A stretch of DNA of 64,000 bases from Bacillota bacterium (GCA_023437365.1 JAEZGK010000013.1:1-64000); one strand, 5' to 3'; positions 44,400-54,547 are shown, counted from the first letter of the stretch. Notes: generated by a model from the sequence alone, not told the origin. Numbers and translations are program-made.

Positions 44400-44573
44400 T
44401 TCTAACCCCTCCATTATTATGTGTCTTAATTAAAAGCAAAAAAGGATATTTAAAATAATAATATTGTTTATGTATTTTTTTCCCATTTACCGAATAATAC
44501 ATTTACATTTTATACTATTCTTTCCTATTCTTCAACTGTTTTTGCGAATTGTTAATATTTTTTGACAACAAAA

Positions 44574-44604
44574 AGAGTGTCTATTTGAAAATTATAGACA
44601 CTCT
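44574..44604 (-). terminator. Terminator of the pflB-pflA operon
   Basis: AGAGTGTCTA (44574-44583) pairs perfectly with TAGACACTCT (44595-44604); the minus strand continues TTTTTGTTGTC. Sixty bases past the pflA stop. Confidence 0.85.
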
Positions 44605-44664
44605 CTCATTCTTCATATTACTCTTAATACTGGTTTTTTTATAACAATTATCTGTGACTGAATA

Positions 44665-45405
44665 TCACATGCTAACCGTTACGGTCTTTCCATTCTGTTC
44701 AAGGATTTCCTTTGTTTTCTGAAGCATTTCTTTATCCGGCTCCTTGGTGTTGCTCAAGGCATAATTTAACCCCAGCTCCTTCCATTTATATTCACCCATC
44801 TTATGGAAGGCCAAAAGTTCAATCTTCTCTACGTTCGGATAATGATCCAGATGCTCGGAGAGCTTTTCCACACTACTTAAGTTATCTGTTAAGCCGGGGA
44901 CCAGAACATAACGGACCCAGACTGTAATATGATGCTCCCATAGATAATCCAGCAGCTTGAGCGTCGGATCAAGCTTCACACCGGTTACCTCCCGGTACAC
45001 GATCGGATCATAGTTTTTAATATCCAGAAGCACCAAATCTGTGTATTCCAGAAGTTCCTTGACGGCATCGTTCCAAATATAGCCAGAGGTATCAAGCGCT
45101 ACAGAAATGCCATGAGGTTTTAATAAACGGCAGACCTCCAGCAGGAACTGCGCTTGTAAAAGAGGTTCTCCTCCTGTAAAGGTTACTCCTCCTCCGGAGA
45201 AGTCCATATAAGATTTATATTTTAAAATCTCATTCATCAGTTCCTCAGGTGTATAGCCGGTGCCACCATTGACTTCCCAGGTATCGGGATTATGACAGAA
45301 TTTGCAGCGCAAGGGACACCCCTGCAAAAACACTACAAATCGGATTCCGGGACCGTCTACAGTACCAAAGCTCTCCAAGGAATGAATTCTGCCTATCGTT
45401 TCCAT
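44665..45405 (-). CDS. pflA: Pyruvate formate-lyase activating enzyme
   Basis: 246 aa radical-SAM enzyme. The [4Fe-4S] cluster ligands are Cys30, Cys34 and Cys37 in GCPLRCKFCHNPD; FTGGEPLLQ is the SAM GGE motif. It abstracts hydrogen from the glycyl residue of PflB to make the active radical form under anaerobiosis. Located 91 bp behind pflB, with its own GGGAGGG ribosome binding site and a terminator after it. Confidence 0.97.
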   Translation of the reverse strand: METIGRIHSLESFGTVDGPGIRFVVFLQGCPLRCKFCHNPDTWEVNGGTGYTPEELMNEILKYKSYMDFSGGGVTFTGGEPLLQAQFLLEVCRLLKPHGISVALDTSGYIWNDAVKELLEYTDLVLLDIKNYDPIVYREVTGVKLDPTLKLLDYLWEHHITVWVRYVLVPGLTDNLSSVEKLSEHLDHYPNVEKIELLAFHKMGEYKWKELGLNYALSNTKEPDKEMLQKTKEILEQNGKTVTVSM

Positions 45406-45496
45406 AGCTTTCCCTCCCTTCTAAATCGGAACTATGGGAAGAAGCCCATATAGAAGCTTTTTAAGCCTCTTTATGAGTTTCTTCGGTATGGTATGA

Positions 45497-47722
45497 TTAA
45501 CGCTCATGGAAGGTACGGTTGATGACATCCATTTGCTGCTCTCTATTCAGCTTCACAAAATTGACTGCATAACCCGAGACACGAATGGTCAGCTGAGGAT
45601 ATTGTTCCGGATGCTCCATGGCATCTAGTAAGGTCTCCCTGTCAAACACATTGACATTGATGTGATGTCCCTTACTGTGGAAATATCCATCCAGTAATCC
45701 CTTCAGGTTCTCGATGCGCTCCGACATATCTTTACCGAGCGCTTTAGGAATGATGGAAAAGGTATAGCTGATTCCGTCCTCCGCATGTTTATATGGCAGC
45801 TTTGCAACTGAAGACATGGAAGCAATCGCACCTTTTTTATCTCTGCCGTGCATCGGGTTGGCTCCGGGAGCAAACGGCTCTCCCGCCTTCCTTCCGTCAG
45901 GAGTACTTCCTGTCTTTTTACCGTACACCACATTGGATGTAATTGTCAATACAGATAGAGTCTGCTTTGCATCTCGGTAGGTCTTCACCTTACGCAGCTT
46001 ATTCATGAACTTTTCTACAATATCAATCGCAATTTGGTCTACTCTGTCATCATTGTTCCCGTATGCAGGATAGTCTCCTTCAATCTCATAGTCAACCGCA
46101 AGGCCCGCTTCGTTGCGAATTACCTTGACTTTGGCATATTTGATTGCGGACAGGGAGTCTGCTACTACCGAAAGTCCGGCGATGCCGCATGCCTCTGTAC
46201 GAAGGATGTTGATATCATGAAGTGCCATCTGCAGGCTCTCGTAATTATATTTATCATGCATGAAATGTATGACATTCAAGGTATTGATATACAGCTCAGA
46301 AAGCCAGTCAAGTGTCTGATCAAACTTAGACATAACCTCATCATAGGATAAGTAATCGCCGGAAATCGGTGCGAACATCGGTCCTACCTGTTCACCGTAG
46401 ATCTCATCCTTACCTCCGTTAATCGCATACAGCAGAGCCTTGCCAAGATTTGCTCTTGCACCGAAGAACTGCATCTGCTTACCGATTCTCATGGCGGATA
46501 CACAGCAGGCGATACCATAATCATCTCCCCATACGTCTCTCATGATATCATCGCTCTCATACTGGATGGAGCTGGTGTCGATGGAGACCTTAGCACAATA
46601 ATTCTTAAAAGCATCCGGGAGTGAGGTGGACCACAAAACAGTCAGATTCGGTTCTGGTGCCGGTCCGAGATTATAAAGAGTATGAAGAACTCGGAAGCTG
46701 CTCTTGGTAACCAATGTTCTTCCATCCAGTCCCATACCGCCTATGGATTCCGTTACCCAGGTAGGATCACCGGAAAACAGATCATTGTAGGAGGGCGTAC
46801 GTAGGAAACGAACCATACGAAGCTTCATTACGAACTGATCCATTAACTCCTGAAGCTCAGTTTCAGTAATCAGCCCATGTCTCAAATCTCTTTCATAATA
46901 GATATCCAGAAAGGTAGTAACCCGTCCGAGGCTCATAGCTGCTCCGTCCTGTTCCTTAATGGCACCCAGATAGGCAAAATAGGTCCACTGGGTAGCTTCA
47001 AAGGAGTTCCGGGCCGGATTACCAATGTCATAGCCATAGGAGGCTGCCATCTGCTTCAGCTGTTTTAGAGATTTTATCTGTTCGCTGATTTCTTCACGTA
47101 GTCTGATATCCGGAGATTCTAGGATGGGGATCTCCAGAAGCTTTTTCTCATGAAGCTTTTCCTCAATCAGAAAATCAATACCGTAAAGGGCCACTCTTCT
47201 GTAATCACCGATAATTCTTCCTCTGCCGTAAGCATCCGGAAGTCCGGTGATAATGCCGGTATGTCTGGCTTTTTTCATCGCATCCGTATAAGCATCAAAA
47301 ACACCGTCATTGTGTGTCTTTCTGTTTTGGGAATAGATCTCCTCTGTCTTCTTATCCAAAGTGTAGCCATAAGCCTCTAAAGCGTTCTTAACCACACGTA
47401 TACCGCCGTTGGGCATAATACCGCGTTTTAAGGGTTTATCGGTCTGAAAGCCAACAATCAGCTCATTTTCCTGATCCAGATATCCGACCCCGAATGTTGT
47501 GATAGTGGACGGTTTTTCCGTTTCTGCCTCAAGAATTCCCCTCTTATTCTCCTCCTTTATCAGTTCCATAACCTTCTCCCATAGCTTTTCCGTTCTCTGG
47601 GTCGGTCCTTCAAGGAAGGAGGCATCTCCCTCATAAGGGGTGTAATTATGTTGAATGAAGCTTCTGACGTTCACATCTGTCATCCAGCTTCCCGGTGTAA
47701 AATCATACCATTCTTGTCTCAT
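45497..47722 (-). CDS. pflB: Formate C-acetyltransferase (pyruvate formate-lyase)
   Basis: 741 aa. Glycyl-radical enzyme converting pyruvate and CoA to acetyl-CoA and formate. Catalytic adjacent cysteines Cys406-Cys407 in IACCVSAM, and the radical glycine Gly717 in RVSGYAVNF. Full-length relative to E. coli PflB (~760). Promoter with a CRP/FNR-type palindrome centred at -41.5 indicates activation by an anaerobic or catabolic regulator. Formate made here may leave through the FNT channel at 34.2-35.0 kb. Confidence 0.98.
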   Translation of the reverse strand: MRQEWYDFTPGSWMTDVNVRSFIQHNYTPYEGDASFLEGPTQRTEKLWEKVMELIKEENKRGILEAETEKPSTITTFGVGYLDQENELIVGFQTDKPLKRGIMPNGGIRVVKNALEAYGYTLDKKTEEIYSQNRKTHNDGVFDAYTDAMKKARHTGIITGLPDAYGRGRIIGDYRRVALYGIDFLIEEKLHEKKLLEIPILESPDIRLREEISEQIKSLKQLKQMAASYGYDIGNPARNSFEATQWTYFAYLGAIKEQDGAAMSLGRVTTFLDIYYERDLRHGLITETELQELMDQFVMKLRMVRFLRTPSYNDLFSGDPTWVTESIGGMGLDGRTLVTKSSFRVLHTLYNLGPAPEPNLTVLWSTSLPDAFKNYCAKVSIDTSSIQYESDDIMRDVWGDDYGIACCVSAMRIGKQMQFFGARANLGKALLYAINGGKDEIYGEQVGPMFAPISGDYLSYDEVMSKFDQTLDWLSELYINTLNVIHFMHDKYNYESLQMALHDINILRTEACGIAGLSVVADSLSAIKYAKVKVIRNEAGLAVDYEIEGDYPAYGNNDDRVDQIAIDIVEKFMNKLRKVKTYRDAKQTLSVLTITSNVVYGKKTGSTPDGRKAGEPFAPGANPMHGRDKKGAIASMSSVAKLPYKHAEDGISYTFSIIPKALGKDMSERIENLKGLLDGYFHSKGHHINVNVFDRETLLDAMEHPEQYPQLTIRVSGYAVNFVKLNREQQMDVINRTFHER

Positions 47723-47880
47723 CTTTTATCCATCCTTTCCACCGTTATTTACGGCATATAGACTATTTTGTTTTCTTTTGTTTTAGTTTTCTTTGGTTTT
47801 AGCTTTCTTCCGTTAGTATGATAAATGGATGCTTCTTTAAACTCCACTGGCAATAATTGCTTCCGGGAATTACCATCTCA

Positions 47881-47922
47881 TTTATACCACAGACCCCGAT
47901 ATAATTCTGTGATTTAAATCAC
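47881..47922 (-). promoter_or_regulatory. Class II CRP/FNR-type promoter of pflB
   Basis: Perfect 14-bp palindrome GTGATTTAAATCAC (47909-47922; TGTGA-N6-TCACG extended) lies exactly 29 nt from its centre before a -10 element TATAAA (47881-47886, minus strand), placing the centre at -41.5 if the hexamer spans -12 to -7. This is the spacing of an activator-dependent class II promoter; no good -35 hexamer is present. Start codon ~150 bp downstream. Confidence 0.8.
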
Positions 47923-48000
47923 GGAATTCTATACTCTTGTGAGTAGAACATGCACTATAACATTATGTAAAATAAAACCAAGTATGATAAACATAAGAAA

Positions 48001-48069
48001 AGGCTGCTATACCGAAAGGTTTCCTCAGACTCATATAATGTCTGAAGGTTACTTCGGGCCAGTCAGCCT
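48001..48069 (-). terminator. Terminator-like hairpin after gltD
   Basis: AGGCTG at 48001 pairs with CAGCCT ending 48069, with an inner CCGAAAG.../CTTCGG and CAGAC/GTCTG continuation; the minus strand continues CTTTTCTTATG. About 75 bp past the gltD stop. Confidence 0.65.
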
Positions 48070-48145
48070 CTTAATCATTCTGTGAAAACGTATATCTCCA
48101 TCAATTGATATCCGTCTATCTTGACACCTTGATGCTTCTATATTA

Positions 48146-49648
48146 CTAAGCGAGATTACTGTAACCGATCAGATTTGTATCCACAGCCTTCGCAGCTTCT
48201 CTTCCTTCACGGATTGCCCATACTACCAGGGATTGACCGCGATGCATATCCCCTGCGACAAACACCTTATCTACATTCGTACGGTATCCACCTGCTTCTG
48301 TCCTGACATTGGCTCTCTGATCCAGTTCTACGCCAAATGCCTCAGCCACATAGGATTGAGTGCCTAAAAAGCCAGCCGCAATCAGGACTAAATCTACCTC
48401 GACTGTAGTCTCGCTGCCAGGTACCTCTGCCATCATCATACGCTTTGATGCTTCGTCGAGTTTGCTTTCCAATCTGACAATCACAGCCTTGCATACATTG
48501 CCTTGCTCATCTGTCAGAAACTCCTTCACTGTTGTCTGATACATTCTAGGATCACTGCCGAAAGTATCAATTGCTTCCTCCTGACCGTAATCCGTCTTAC
48601 AGACCTTCGGCCACTCCGGCCAGGGGTTATTCTCTGCCCTGGTATCGGGTAGCTTCGGCAGCATCTCTAATTGAAGTACAGAAACTGCACCTTGACGGAT
48701 GGAGGTACCGACACAGTCGTTACCGGTATCACCGCCGCCGATTACCATAACCTTTTTTCCCTTAGCGGAAATAGTAAATGCATCTAAGTCCTCTGCACTG
48801 GTAGTATCCGCATCCAGTAAGTCCTTCGTAGATGCTTTTAAATAATCTACCGCAAAATAAATTCCCTTTGCTTCTCTTCCCGGGACTTTGATATCTCTCG
48901 GATTGGAGGCTCCACAGGCAAGAATGATACTGTCAAACTCTTTCAGGAGCTTGCTGGCCTTATAACTTCCTCCGACATCCGCTCCCGTTACAAAGGTAAT
49001 CCCTTCCTCTTTCATGATATCCACTCTGTGATTAATAATCTGTTTCTCCAGCTTCATGTTGGGAATTCCGTACATCAGCAGTCCGCCGATTCGGTCGGAA
49101 CGTTCAAAAACGGTTACTAAGTGTCCTCTCTTGTTCAGCTGATCCGCGGCTGCCAGACCGGCAGGGCCGGAACCAATAACCGCAATCTTCTTGCCTGTGC
49201 GGATTGCCGGAGGATTAGGCTTAATATATCCTGCTTCATAACCGTATTCCACAATAGCATACTCGTTATCCTTGATTGTAACCGGATTACCGTTTAAGCC
49301 GCAGGTACAGGCTGTCTCGCAAGGAGCAGGACAGACTCTGCCGGTAAACTCAGGAAAATTATTCGTCTTCATCAGACGGGACAATGCCATCTTCATATTT
49401 CCGCGGAACAATAAATCATTCCATTCCGGAATCAGGTTAATCAGCGGGCAGCCGGAAGCCATACCCCCGATGATCATGCCTGACTGGCAGAAGGGTACAC
49501 CGCATTCCATACAGCGTGCACCCTGGCATTTTCTTTCCTCCAGGGAAAGAGGCTGATGGAATTCATTAAAATGCTTTAATCTATCTTTTGGCTGTTCAGC
49601 ACTGGTCTGAACTCTTTCATAATCCATAAATCCTGTTGGTTTTCCCAT
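48146..49648 (-). CDS. gltD: Glutamate synthase small subunit
   Basis: 500 aa. N-terminal Cys-rich region with two [4Fe-4S] clusters (CQGARCMECGVPFC, CPAPCETACTCG), then two Rossmann folds: FAD (IGSGPAGLAAADQL) and NADPH (VIGGGDTGNDCVG). Delivers electrons to the large subunit. Same orientation as gltB but 221 bp away, with an elaborate structured element in the gap (49710-49836). Confidence 0.96.
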   Translation of the reverse strand: MGKPTGFMDYERVQTSAEQPKDRLKHFNEFHQPLSLEERKCQGARCMECGVPFCQSGMIIGGMASGCPLINLIPEWNDLLFRGNMKMALSRLMKTNNFPEFTGRVCPAPCETACTCGLNGNPVTIKDNEYAIVEYGYEAGYIKPNPPAIRTGKKIAVIGSGPAGLAAADQLNKRGHLVTVFERSDRIGGLLMYGIPNMKLEKQIINHRVDIMKEEGITFVTGADVGGSYKASKLLKEFDSIILACGASNPRDIKVPGREAKGIYFAVDYLKASTKDLLDADTTSAEDLDAFTISAKGKKVMVIGGGDTGNDCVGTSIRQGAVSVLQLEMLPKLPDTRAENNPWPEWPKVCKTDYGQEEAIDTFGSDPRMYQTTVKEFLTDEQGNVCKAVIVRLESKLDEASKRMMMAEVPGSETTVEVDLVLIAAGFLGTQSYVAEAFGVELDQRANVRTEAGGYRTNVDKVFVAGDMHRGQSLVVWAIREGREAAKAVDTNLIGYSNLA

Positions 49649-49709
49649 TATGTTCCTCCATTCATTCGAAAACTGGAATTTAAAAACTTCTTTATATTAG
49701 TTGATATCA

Positions 49710-49836
49710 TGACAAAAGGTCATGTCACCTGTGGTGACATGATGTACTAGTAGAAGAAAGTCCTCGGAAAGTCGACTTTCCAGAGACTTTCTTCTACTAG
49801 TGATCCGGCTGATTGCATCAGCCGGACCTTTTGTCA
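49710..49836. ncRNA. Cloverleaf-like structured element between gltB and gltD
   Basis: Four nested perfect helices: P1 TGACAAAAGG (49710-49719)/CCTTTTGTCA (49827-49836); inside it hairpin A, ATGTCACC/GGTGACAT (49722-49740); hairpin B with 17-bp arms 49746-49762/49785-49801 and an inner 7-bp stem; and hairpin C TCCGGCTGA/TCAGCCGGA (49804-49826). Hairpin A has a competing alternative (CATGAC 49708-49713 with GTCATG 49719-49724). It resembles no known riboswitch class. It may be RNA controlling gltD, a processing/stability element, or a palindromic mobile element. Strand ambiguous because the arms are perfect. Confidence 0.7.
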
Positions 49837-49869
49837 GGCTAATCATACTAAAATTTCACTACCAGCACC

Positions 49870-52800
49870 TTACTTATCTTTCATATTTGCGAAAAACGCC
49901 TCAATCTGTGCCTGTTCGCTGCTCAGTCCCTTTTCCTCCATCTGAAGGATGGTCTGCTGCATTCTTCTATAATCATGAGGAATGATTTTCTTAAACTTCG
50001 GAAGATAATTTGCGAAATTCTCCAGGATTTCTTTTCCCTTCGCGGAATCCGTATATTTCACATGCTCCGTGATCATATCCTTTAATTCCAGGACATCGTA
50101 TTTCTCTGTCACAGCTTCAAAGGTCACCATTCCTTTGTTCAGCCTCTTGTATAAATCGTTGCCTTCGTCCAGCACATACGCGATACCGCCGCTCATTCCG
50201 GCTGCAAAGTTCTTCCCGGTCTTACCGAGCACTGCAACCCTGCCGCCTGTCATATACTCACAGCCATGGTCACCGACACCTTCCACAACCGCAATCGCAC
50301 CGGAATTACGTACGCAGAAGCGTTCTCCTGCTACGCCGCAGACAAAAGCCTTTCCGCTGGTCGCTCCATACAGAGCTACGTTACCGATGATGATATTCTC
50401 ATCTGCTTTGAAGCTGCTGGTCTTCGGAGGAAATGCTACCAGCTTACCGCCGGATAAGCCCTTGCCAAAATAGTCGTTGCTGTCGCCCTCCAGCTCGATG
50501 GTAAGACCCTTCGGAATAAAGGCTCCGAAGCTCTGTCCACCGCTGCCCTGCGCCTCAATTACATAAGTATCTTCCTTTAATGCCGTTCCATGCTTTCTGG
50601 TGATTTCTGAACCGAGGATGGTACCAAAGGTACGATCTGTATTGGTTACGTTTACCTTAAGCTTCTGTGCATGCTTCTCGGATAATTTAAACTTCTTAAT
50701 AAGTAATTTCTCATCAATGGTATTCTCCAGCTCAAAGTCAAAGATCTGAGTGGGATCATAGTGGCTAGCCTCCCCCTTTTCTATAAACGGATTATGGAGA
50801 ATAGCATTCAAATCAACTGTCTTAGCTCTTTCGTCCTTCTTCGCTGCCTCTTTCACCACCAGCAGATCCGTACGTCCCACCATCTCATCCATGGTCCTGA
50901 AGCCAAGCTTTGCCATATATTCACGGAGCTCCTCCGCAACGAAGCGCATAAAGTTCTCCACGTATTCCGGCTTACCCGAGAATCTTTTTCGAAGCTCAGG
51001 ATTCTGTGTTGCTACACCAACGGGACAGGTGTCCAGGTTACATACACGCATCATGACACAGCCTAGGGTAACGAGCGGAGCAGTTGCAAAGCCGAATTCC
51101 TCTGCACCGAGCAATGCTGCGACAGCCACGTCACGCCCGGTCAGTAATTTACCGTCCGTCTCAATCACGACCTTGGAACGGAGTCCGTTCATAATCAGGG
51201 TCTGATGAGTCTCTGCCAGACCAAGCTCCCAGGGAAGTCCCGCATTGTAGATAGAGGTTCTGGGAGCCGCACCGGTTCCGCCATCATAGCCGGAGATCAG
51301 GATTACTCCTGCACCTGCCTTAGCAACACCTGCTGCGATTGTACCTACTCCTGCTTCGGATACGAGCTTTACGGAAATTCTTGCATCCTTATTGGCATTC
51401 TTTAAATCATAGATTAATTGAGCTAAGTCCTCAATAGAATAAATATCGTGGTGAGGTGGCGGTGAGATTAAGCCCACGCCCGGAGTTGAATGTCTGGTTT
51501 TGGCAATCCAGGGATATACCTTCTCTGCCGGAAGCTGTCCGCCCTCTCCCGGCTTTGCTCCCTGCGCCATCTTGATCTGGATTTCCTTCGCACTGACTAA
51601 GTATTCGCTGGTAACACCAAATCGTCCGGAAGCCACCTGTTTGATGGCAGAGCATTTATTCAGACCGTCTTCCCCAATCTTCAAGCGCTCTAAGCTTTCT
51701 CCACCCTCACCGCTGTTGGATTTACCACCCAGACGGTTCATAGCAATCGCCAAAGCCTCATGCGCTTCCTGAGAGATAGAACCGTAGGACATCGCACCGG
51801 TCTTGAACCGTTTCACGATGGACTCCACACTCTCAACCTCATTGATATCAATTTCCTGTTCAGGATATTTCATATCCAGTAATCCGCGCAGATTCACCTT
51901 CTCCTGCTCTGCGGTCATTTCCTTAGAGTACTCCTTGAACATCTCATAGCTGCCGGTCCTTGTAGACTGCTGCAGCAGATGTATGGTCTTCGGATTGTAC
52001 AGATGCTCCTCCTTGTTGCTACGAAGCTTATGAGAACCATCACTATCTAAGCTTAGGTCAAGGTTTAAGCCCAACGGATCAAACGCCTTGGAGTGCAGCG
52101 CATCTACCTGACATTCCATCTCTTTTAAAGTAATTCCGCCGACACGGCTTACAGTTCCGGTAAAGTATTTATCAATCACTTCCTTACTGATTCCGATGGC
52201 TTCAAATATCTTGGAGCCTTGATAGGATTGAATGGTGGAGATACCCATCTTGGAAGCAATCTTGATGATGCTCTTTAAAACTGCATGGTTATAATCATCT
52301 ACGGCTGCATAATAATCCTTATCCAGCATATTGCTGTTGATCAGCTGGCGGATGGTCTCCTGTGCCAGGTAAGGATTTACCGCGCAGGCACCGAAACCAA
52401 GCAAACAGGCAAAATGATGCACATCTCTAGGCTCTGCACTCTCCACGATCATCGCCAGAGCAGTTCTCTTCTTGGTACGAACCAAATGCTGCTGAAGCGC
52501 CGATACTGCAAGCAAAGAAGGAATTGCCACGTGATTCTCATCCACACCGCGGTCGGATAAGATCAGGATATTGGCACCCTCTTTATAGGAACGGTCCGCT
52601 TCCAGACAGAGATGATCGATTGCTTTCTCTAAGGAGGTGTTCTTATAATAGATCATTGGAAGCACTTCTACCTTGAAACCGGGTTTCTTCATATATTTAA
52701 TTTTTAATAGGTCTGTATTGGTTAAGATAGGATTATTGATTTTTAGAACCTTGCAGTTCTCAGCCTTCTCCTCCAGAATATTCCCGTCTTCTCCGATATA

Positions 52801-54429
52801 AACCGAGGTGGCCGTTACGATTTCCTCACGGATCGCATCAATTGGAGGATTGGTTACCTGCGCAAACAGCTGCTTGAAGTAGGAGAACAACGGAGGGTTG
52901 TTCTTGGACAGTACGGGAATCGGAGAATCTACACCCATTGCTGCTACTGCCTCCTGCCCTGTGGTTGCCATAGGAAGAATCGTCGTCTTAAAATCTTCAT
53001 AGGTATAGCCAAAAGCCTTCTGCAGTCTTGCAAGCTCTTCCTCGCTGTATTCCACAACCTTCTTATTGGGGATATGAATGTCCTTCAATTTAATCAAATT
53101 AGAATCCAACCATTCTCCGTAAGGGCGACGTTTCGCGTAGCTATTCTTCAAATCCTCGTCATCCACGAGACATCCCTTTACGGTATCCACTAATAGCATC
53201 TTGCCGGGACGAAGTCTTTCCTTCCTGATGATCCTCTCTGCAGGAATGTCAAGTACTCCGACCTCGGAGGAAAGGATCAGATAATCATCATCGGTAATAT
53301 AATATCTGGATGGGCGGAGACCGTTACGGTCAAGCACTGCACCCATTAGGTCTCCGTCAGAGAACAGGATGGAAGCCGGACCATCCCAAGGCTCCATCAT
53401 GGTCGCATAATACTGGTAGAAGTCGGCTTTTTCCCTACTGATCGCAGAATTATTGCTCCAGGGCTCAGGAATGGTGATCATGACCGCCAGAGGAAGCTCC
53501 ATTCCGCTCATCACCAGGAATTCCAAGGTATTATCAAGCATAGCCGAATCGGAACCTTCTATATTAACTACAGGTAGTACCTTATGAAGCTCTCCCTTCA
53601 AATGCTCTGATTCCATAGTCTCTTCTCTTGCAAGCATCTTGTCCGCATTACCGCGAATAGTATTAATCTCACCATTGTGCACGATCAGGCGGTTTGGATG
53701 AGCTCTCTGCCAGCTCGGATTCGTATTGGTGGAGAATCTGGAGTGAACAATCGCGATTGCGCTCTCATAAGCTGTATCCTGAAGATCCTCAAAGAAAAGG
53801 CGGAGCTGTTTCACCAGAAACATACCTTTATATACAATGGTACGGCTGGATAAGGATACAACATAGGTGTTATCATTGCTCTGCTCGAAAATTCTTCTTG
53901 CGATAAAAAGCTTACGGTCAAAATCCAGTCCCTTGGAAGTATTGGTCGGTCTCTTAATAAAGCACTGCATAATACAGGGCATACACTCTATGGCTCTTTC
54001 TCCAAGATATGAGGGCTTGATCGGAACCTCTCTCCAGCCGAGGAATTTCATGCCTTCTTTTTCAACGATAATCTCGAACATTTTCTTTGCTTGATTGCGG
54101 CTGAGTTCATCCTGCGGAAAGAAGAACATTCCCACACCGTAATCACGTTCTGCTCCCAGATCTATCCCCAAAGGCTTAGCAACCTTCGCAAAGAATTTAT
54201 GAGAGATCTGAAGAAGTATTCCAACACCGTCGCCTGTCTCTCCTGTCGCGTCCTTGCCGGCGCGGTGTTCCAAATTCTCCACTATTTTCAATGCGTTTTC
54301 TACTGTAGAATGAGTCTGCTTTCCCTTCATATGAACCACTGCACCGATACCGCAGTTATCATGCTCAAAGCGGGGGTCATATAGCCCCTGCGGAACCTGA
54401 TTGACTTCCTCACTAATGTTCTGCTTCAT
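49870..54429 (-). CDS. gltB: Glutamate synthase large subunit
   Basis: 1519 aa. Domains in order: class II glutamine amidotransferase (~30-430; catalytic Cys in DNCGIGAV, 29 residues from the first Met, so a longer N-terminal leader is removed than in most bacteria), central linking domain, FMN/[3Fe-4S] synthase domain (~800-1210; GAKPGEGGQLPAEKV, and Cys ligands in VMMRVCNLDTCPVGVATQ), and C-terminal GXGXG beta-helix (~1270-1480). Makes two glutamate from glutamine and 2-oxoglutarate with electrons from GltD. First gene of the operon, controlled by a promoter/terminator leader. Confidence 0.97.
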   Translation of the reverse strand: MKQNISEEVNQVPQGLYDPRFEHDNCGIGAVVHMKGKQTHSTVENALKIVENLEHRAGKDATGETGDGVGILLQISHKFFAKVAKPLGIDLGAERDYGVGMFFFPQDELSRNQAKKMFEIIVEKEGMKFLGWREVPIKPSYLGERAIECMPCIMQCFIKRPTNTSKGLDFDRKLFIARRIFEQSNDNTYVVSLSSRTIVYKGMFLVKQLRLFFEDLQDTAYESAIAIVHSRFSTNTNPSWQRAHPNRLIVHNGEINTIRGNADKMLAREETMESEHLKGELHKVLPVVNIEGSDSAMLDNTLEFLVMSGMELPLAVMITIPEPWSNNSAISREKADFYQYYATMMEPWDGPASILFSDGDLMGAVLDRNGLRPSRYYITDDDYLILSSEVGVLDIPAERIIRKERLRPGKMLLVDTVKGCLVDDEDLKNSYAKRRPYGEWLDSNLIKLKDIHIPNKKVVEYSEEELARLQKAFGYTYEDFKTTILPMATTGQEAVAAMGVDSPIPVLSKNNPPLFSYFKQLFAQVTNPPIDAIREEIVTATSVYIGEDGNILEEKAENCKVLKINNPILTNTDLLKIKYMKKPGFKVEVLPMIYYKNTSLEKAIDHLCLEADRSYKEGANILILSDRGVDENHVAIPSLLAVSALQQHLVRTKKRTALAMIVESAEPRDVHHFACLLGFGACAVNPYLAQETIRQLINSNMLDKDYYAAVDDYNHAVLKSIIKIASKMGISTIQSYQGSKIFEAIGISKEVIDKYFTGTVSRVGGITLKEMECQVDALHSKAFDPLGLNLDLSLDSDGSHKLRSNKEEHLYNPKTIHLLQQSTRTGSYEMFKEYSKEMTAEQEKVNLRGLLDMKYPEQEIDINEVESVESIVKRFKTGAMSYGSISQEAHEALAIAMNRLGGKSNSGEGGESLERLKIGEDGLNKCSAIKQVASGRFGVTSEYLVSAKEIQIKMAQGAKPGEGGQLPAEKVYPWIAKTRHSTPGVGLISPPPHHDIYSIEDLAQLIYDLKNANKDARISVKLVSEAGVGTIAAGVAKAGAGVILISGYDGGTGAAPRTSIYNAGLPWELGLAETHQTLIMNGLRSKVVIETDGKLLTGRDVAVAALLGAEEFGFATAPLVTLGCVMMRVCNLDTCPVGVATQNPELRKRFSGKPEYVENFMRFVAEELREYMAKLGFRTMDEMVGRTDLLVVKEAAKKDERAKTVDLNAILHNPFIEKGEASHYDPTQIFDFELENTIDEKLLIKKFKLSEKHAQKLKVNVTNTDRTFGTILGSEITRKHGTALKEDTYVIEAQGSGGQSFGAFIPKGLTIELEGDSNDYFGKGLSGGKLVAFPPKTSSFKADENIIIGNVALYGATSGKAFVCGVAGERFCVRNSGAIAVVEGVGDHGCEYMTGGRVAVLGKTGKNFAAGMSGGIAYVLDEGNDLYKRLNKGMVTFEAVTEKYDVLELKDMITEHVKYTDSAKGKEILENFANYLPKFKKIIPHDYRRMQQTILQMEEKGLSSEQAQIEAFFANMKDK

Positions 54430-54486
54430 ACCTGATCCTCTTCCTTTTTTATCATACTTTTAAATTCAACCGATTTAAGACATAAA

Positions 54487-54533
54487 AAAGGCGTTCCTAG
54501 ACCTTTCCTGAGATAAGGTCTAAAAACGCCTTT
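54487..54533 (-). terminator. Leader terminator (attenuator candidate) before gltB
   Basis: AAAGGCGTT (54487-54495)/AACGCCTTT (54525-54533) enclosing TAGACCTT/AAGGTCTA, followed on the minus strand by CTTTTTTATG. It begins about eight bases after the predicted start of the gltB transcript. On the plus strand it is also followed by TGTTTTAT, but no plus-strand gene ends here. Confidence 0.75.
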
Positions 54534-54547
54534 GTTTTATTGCGTTG

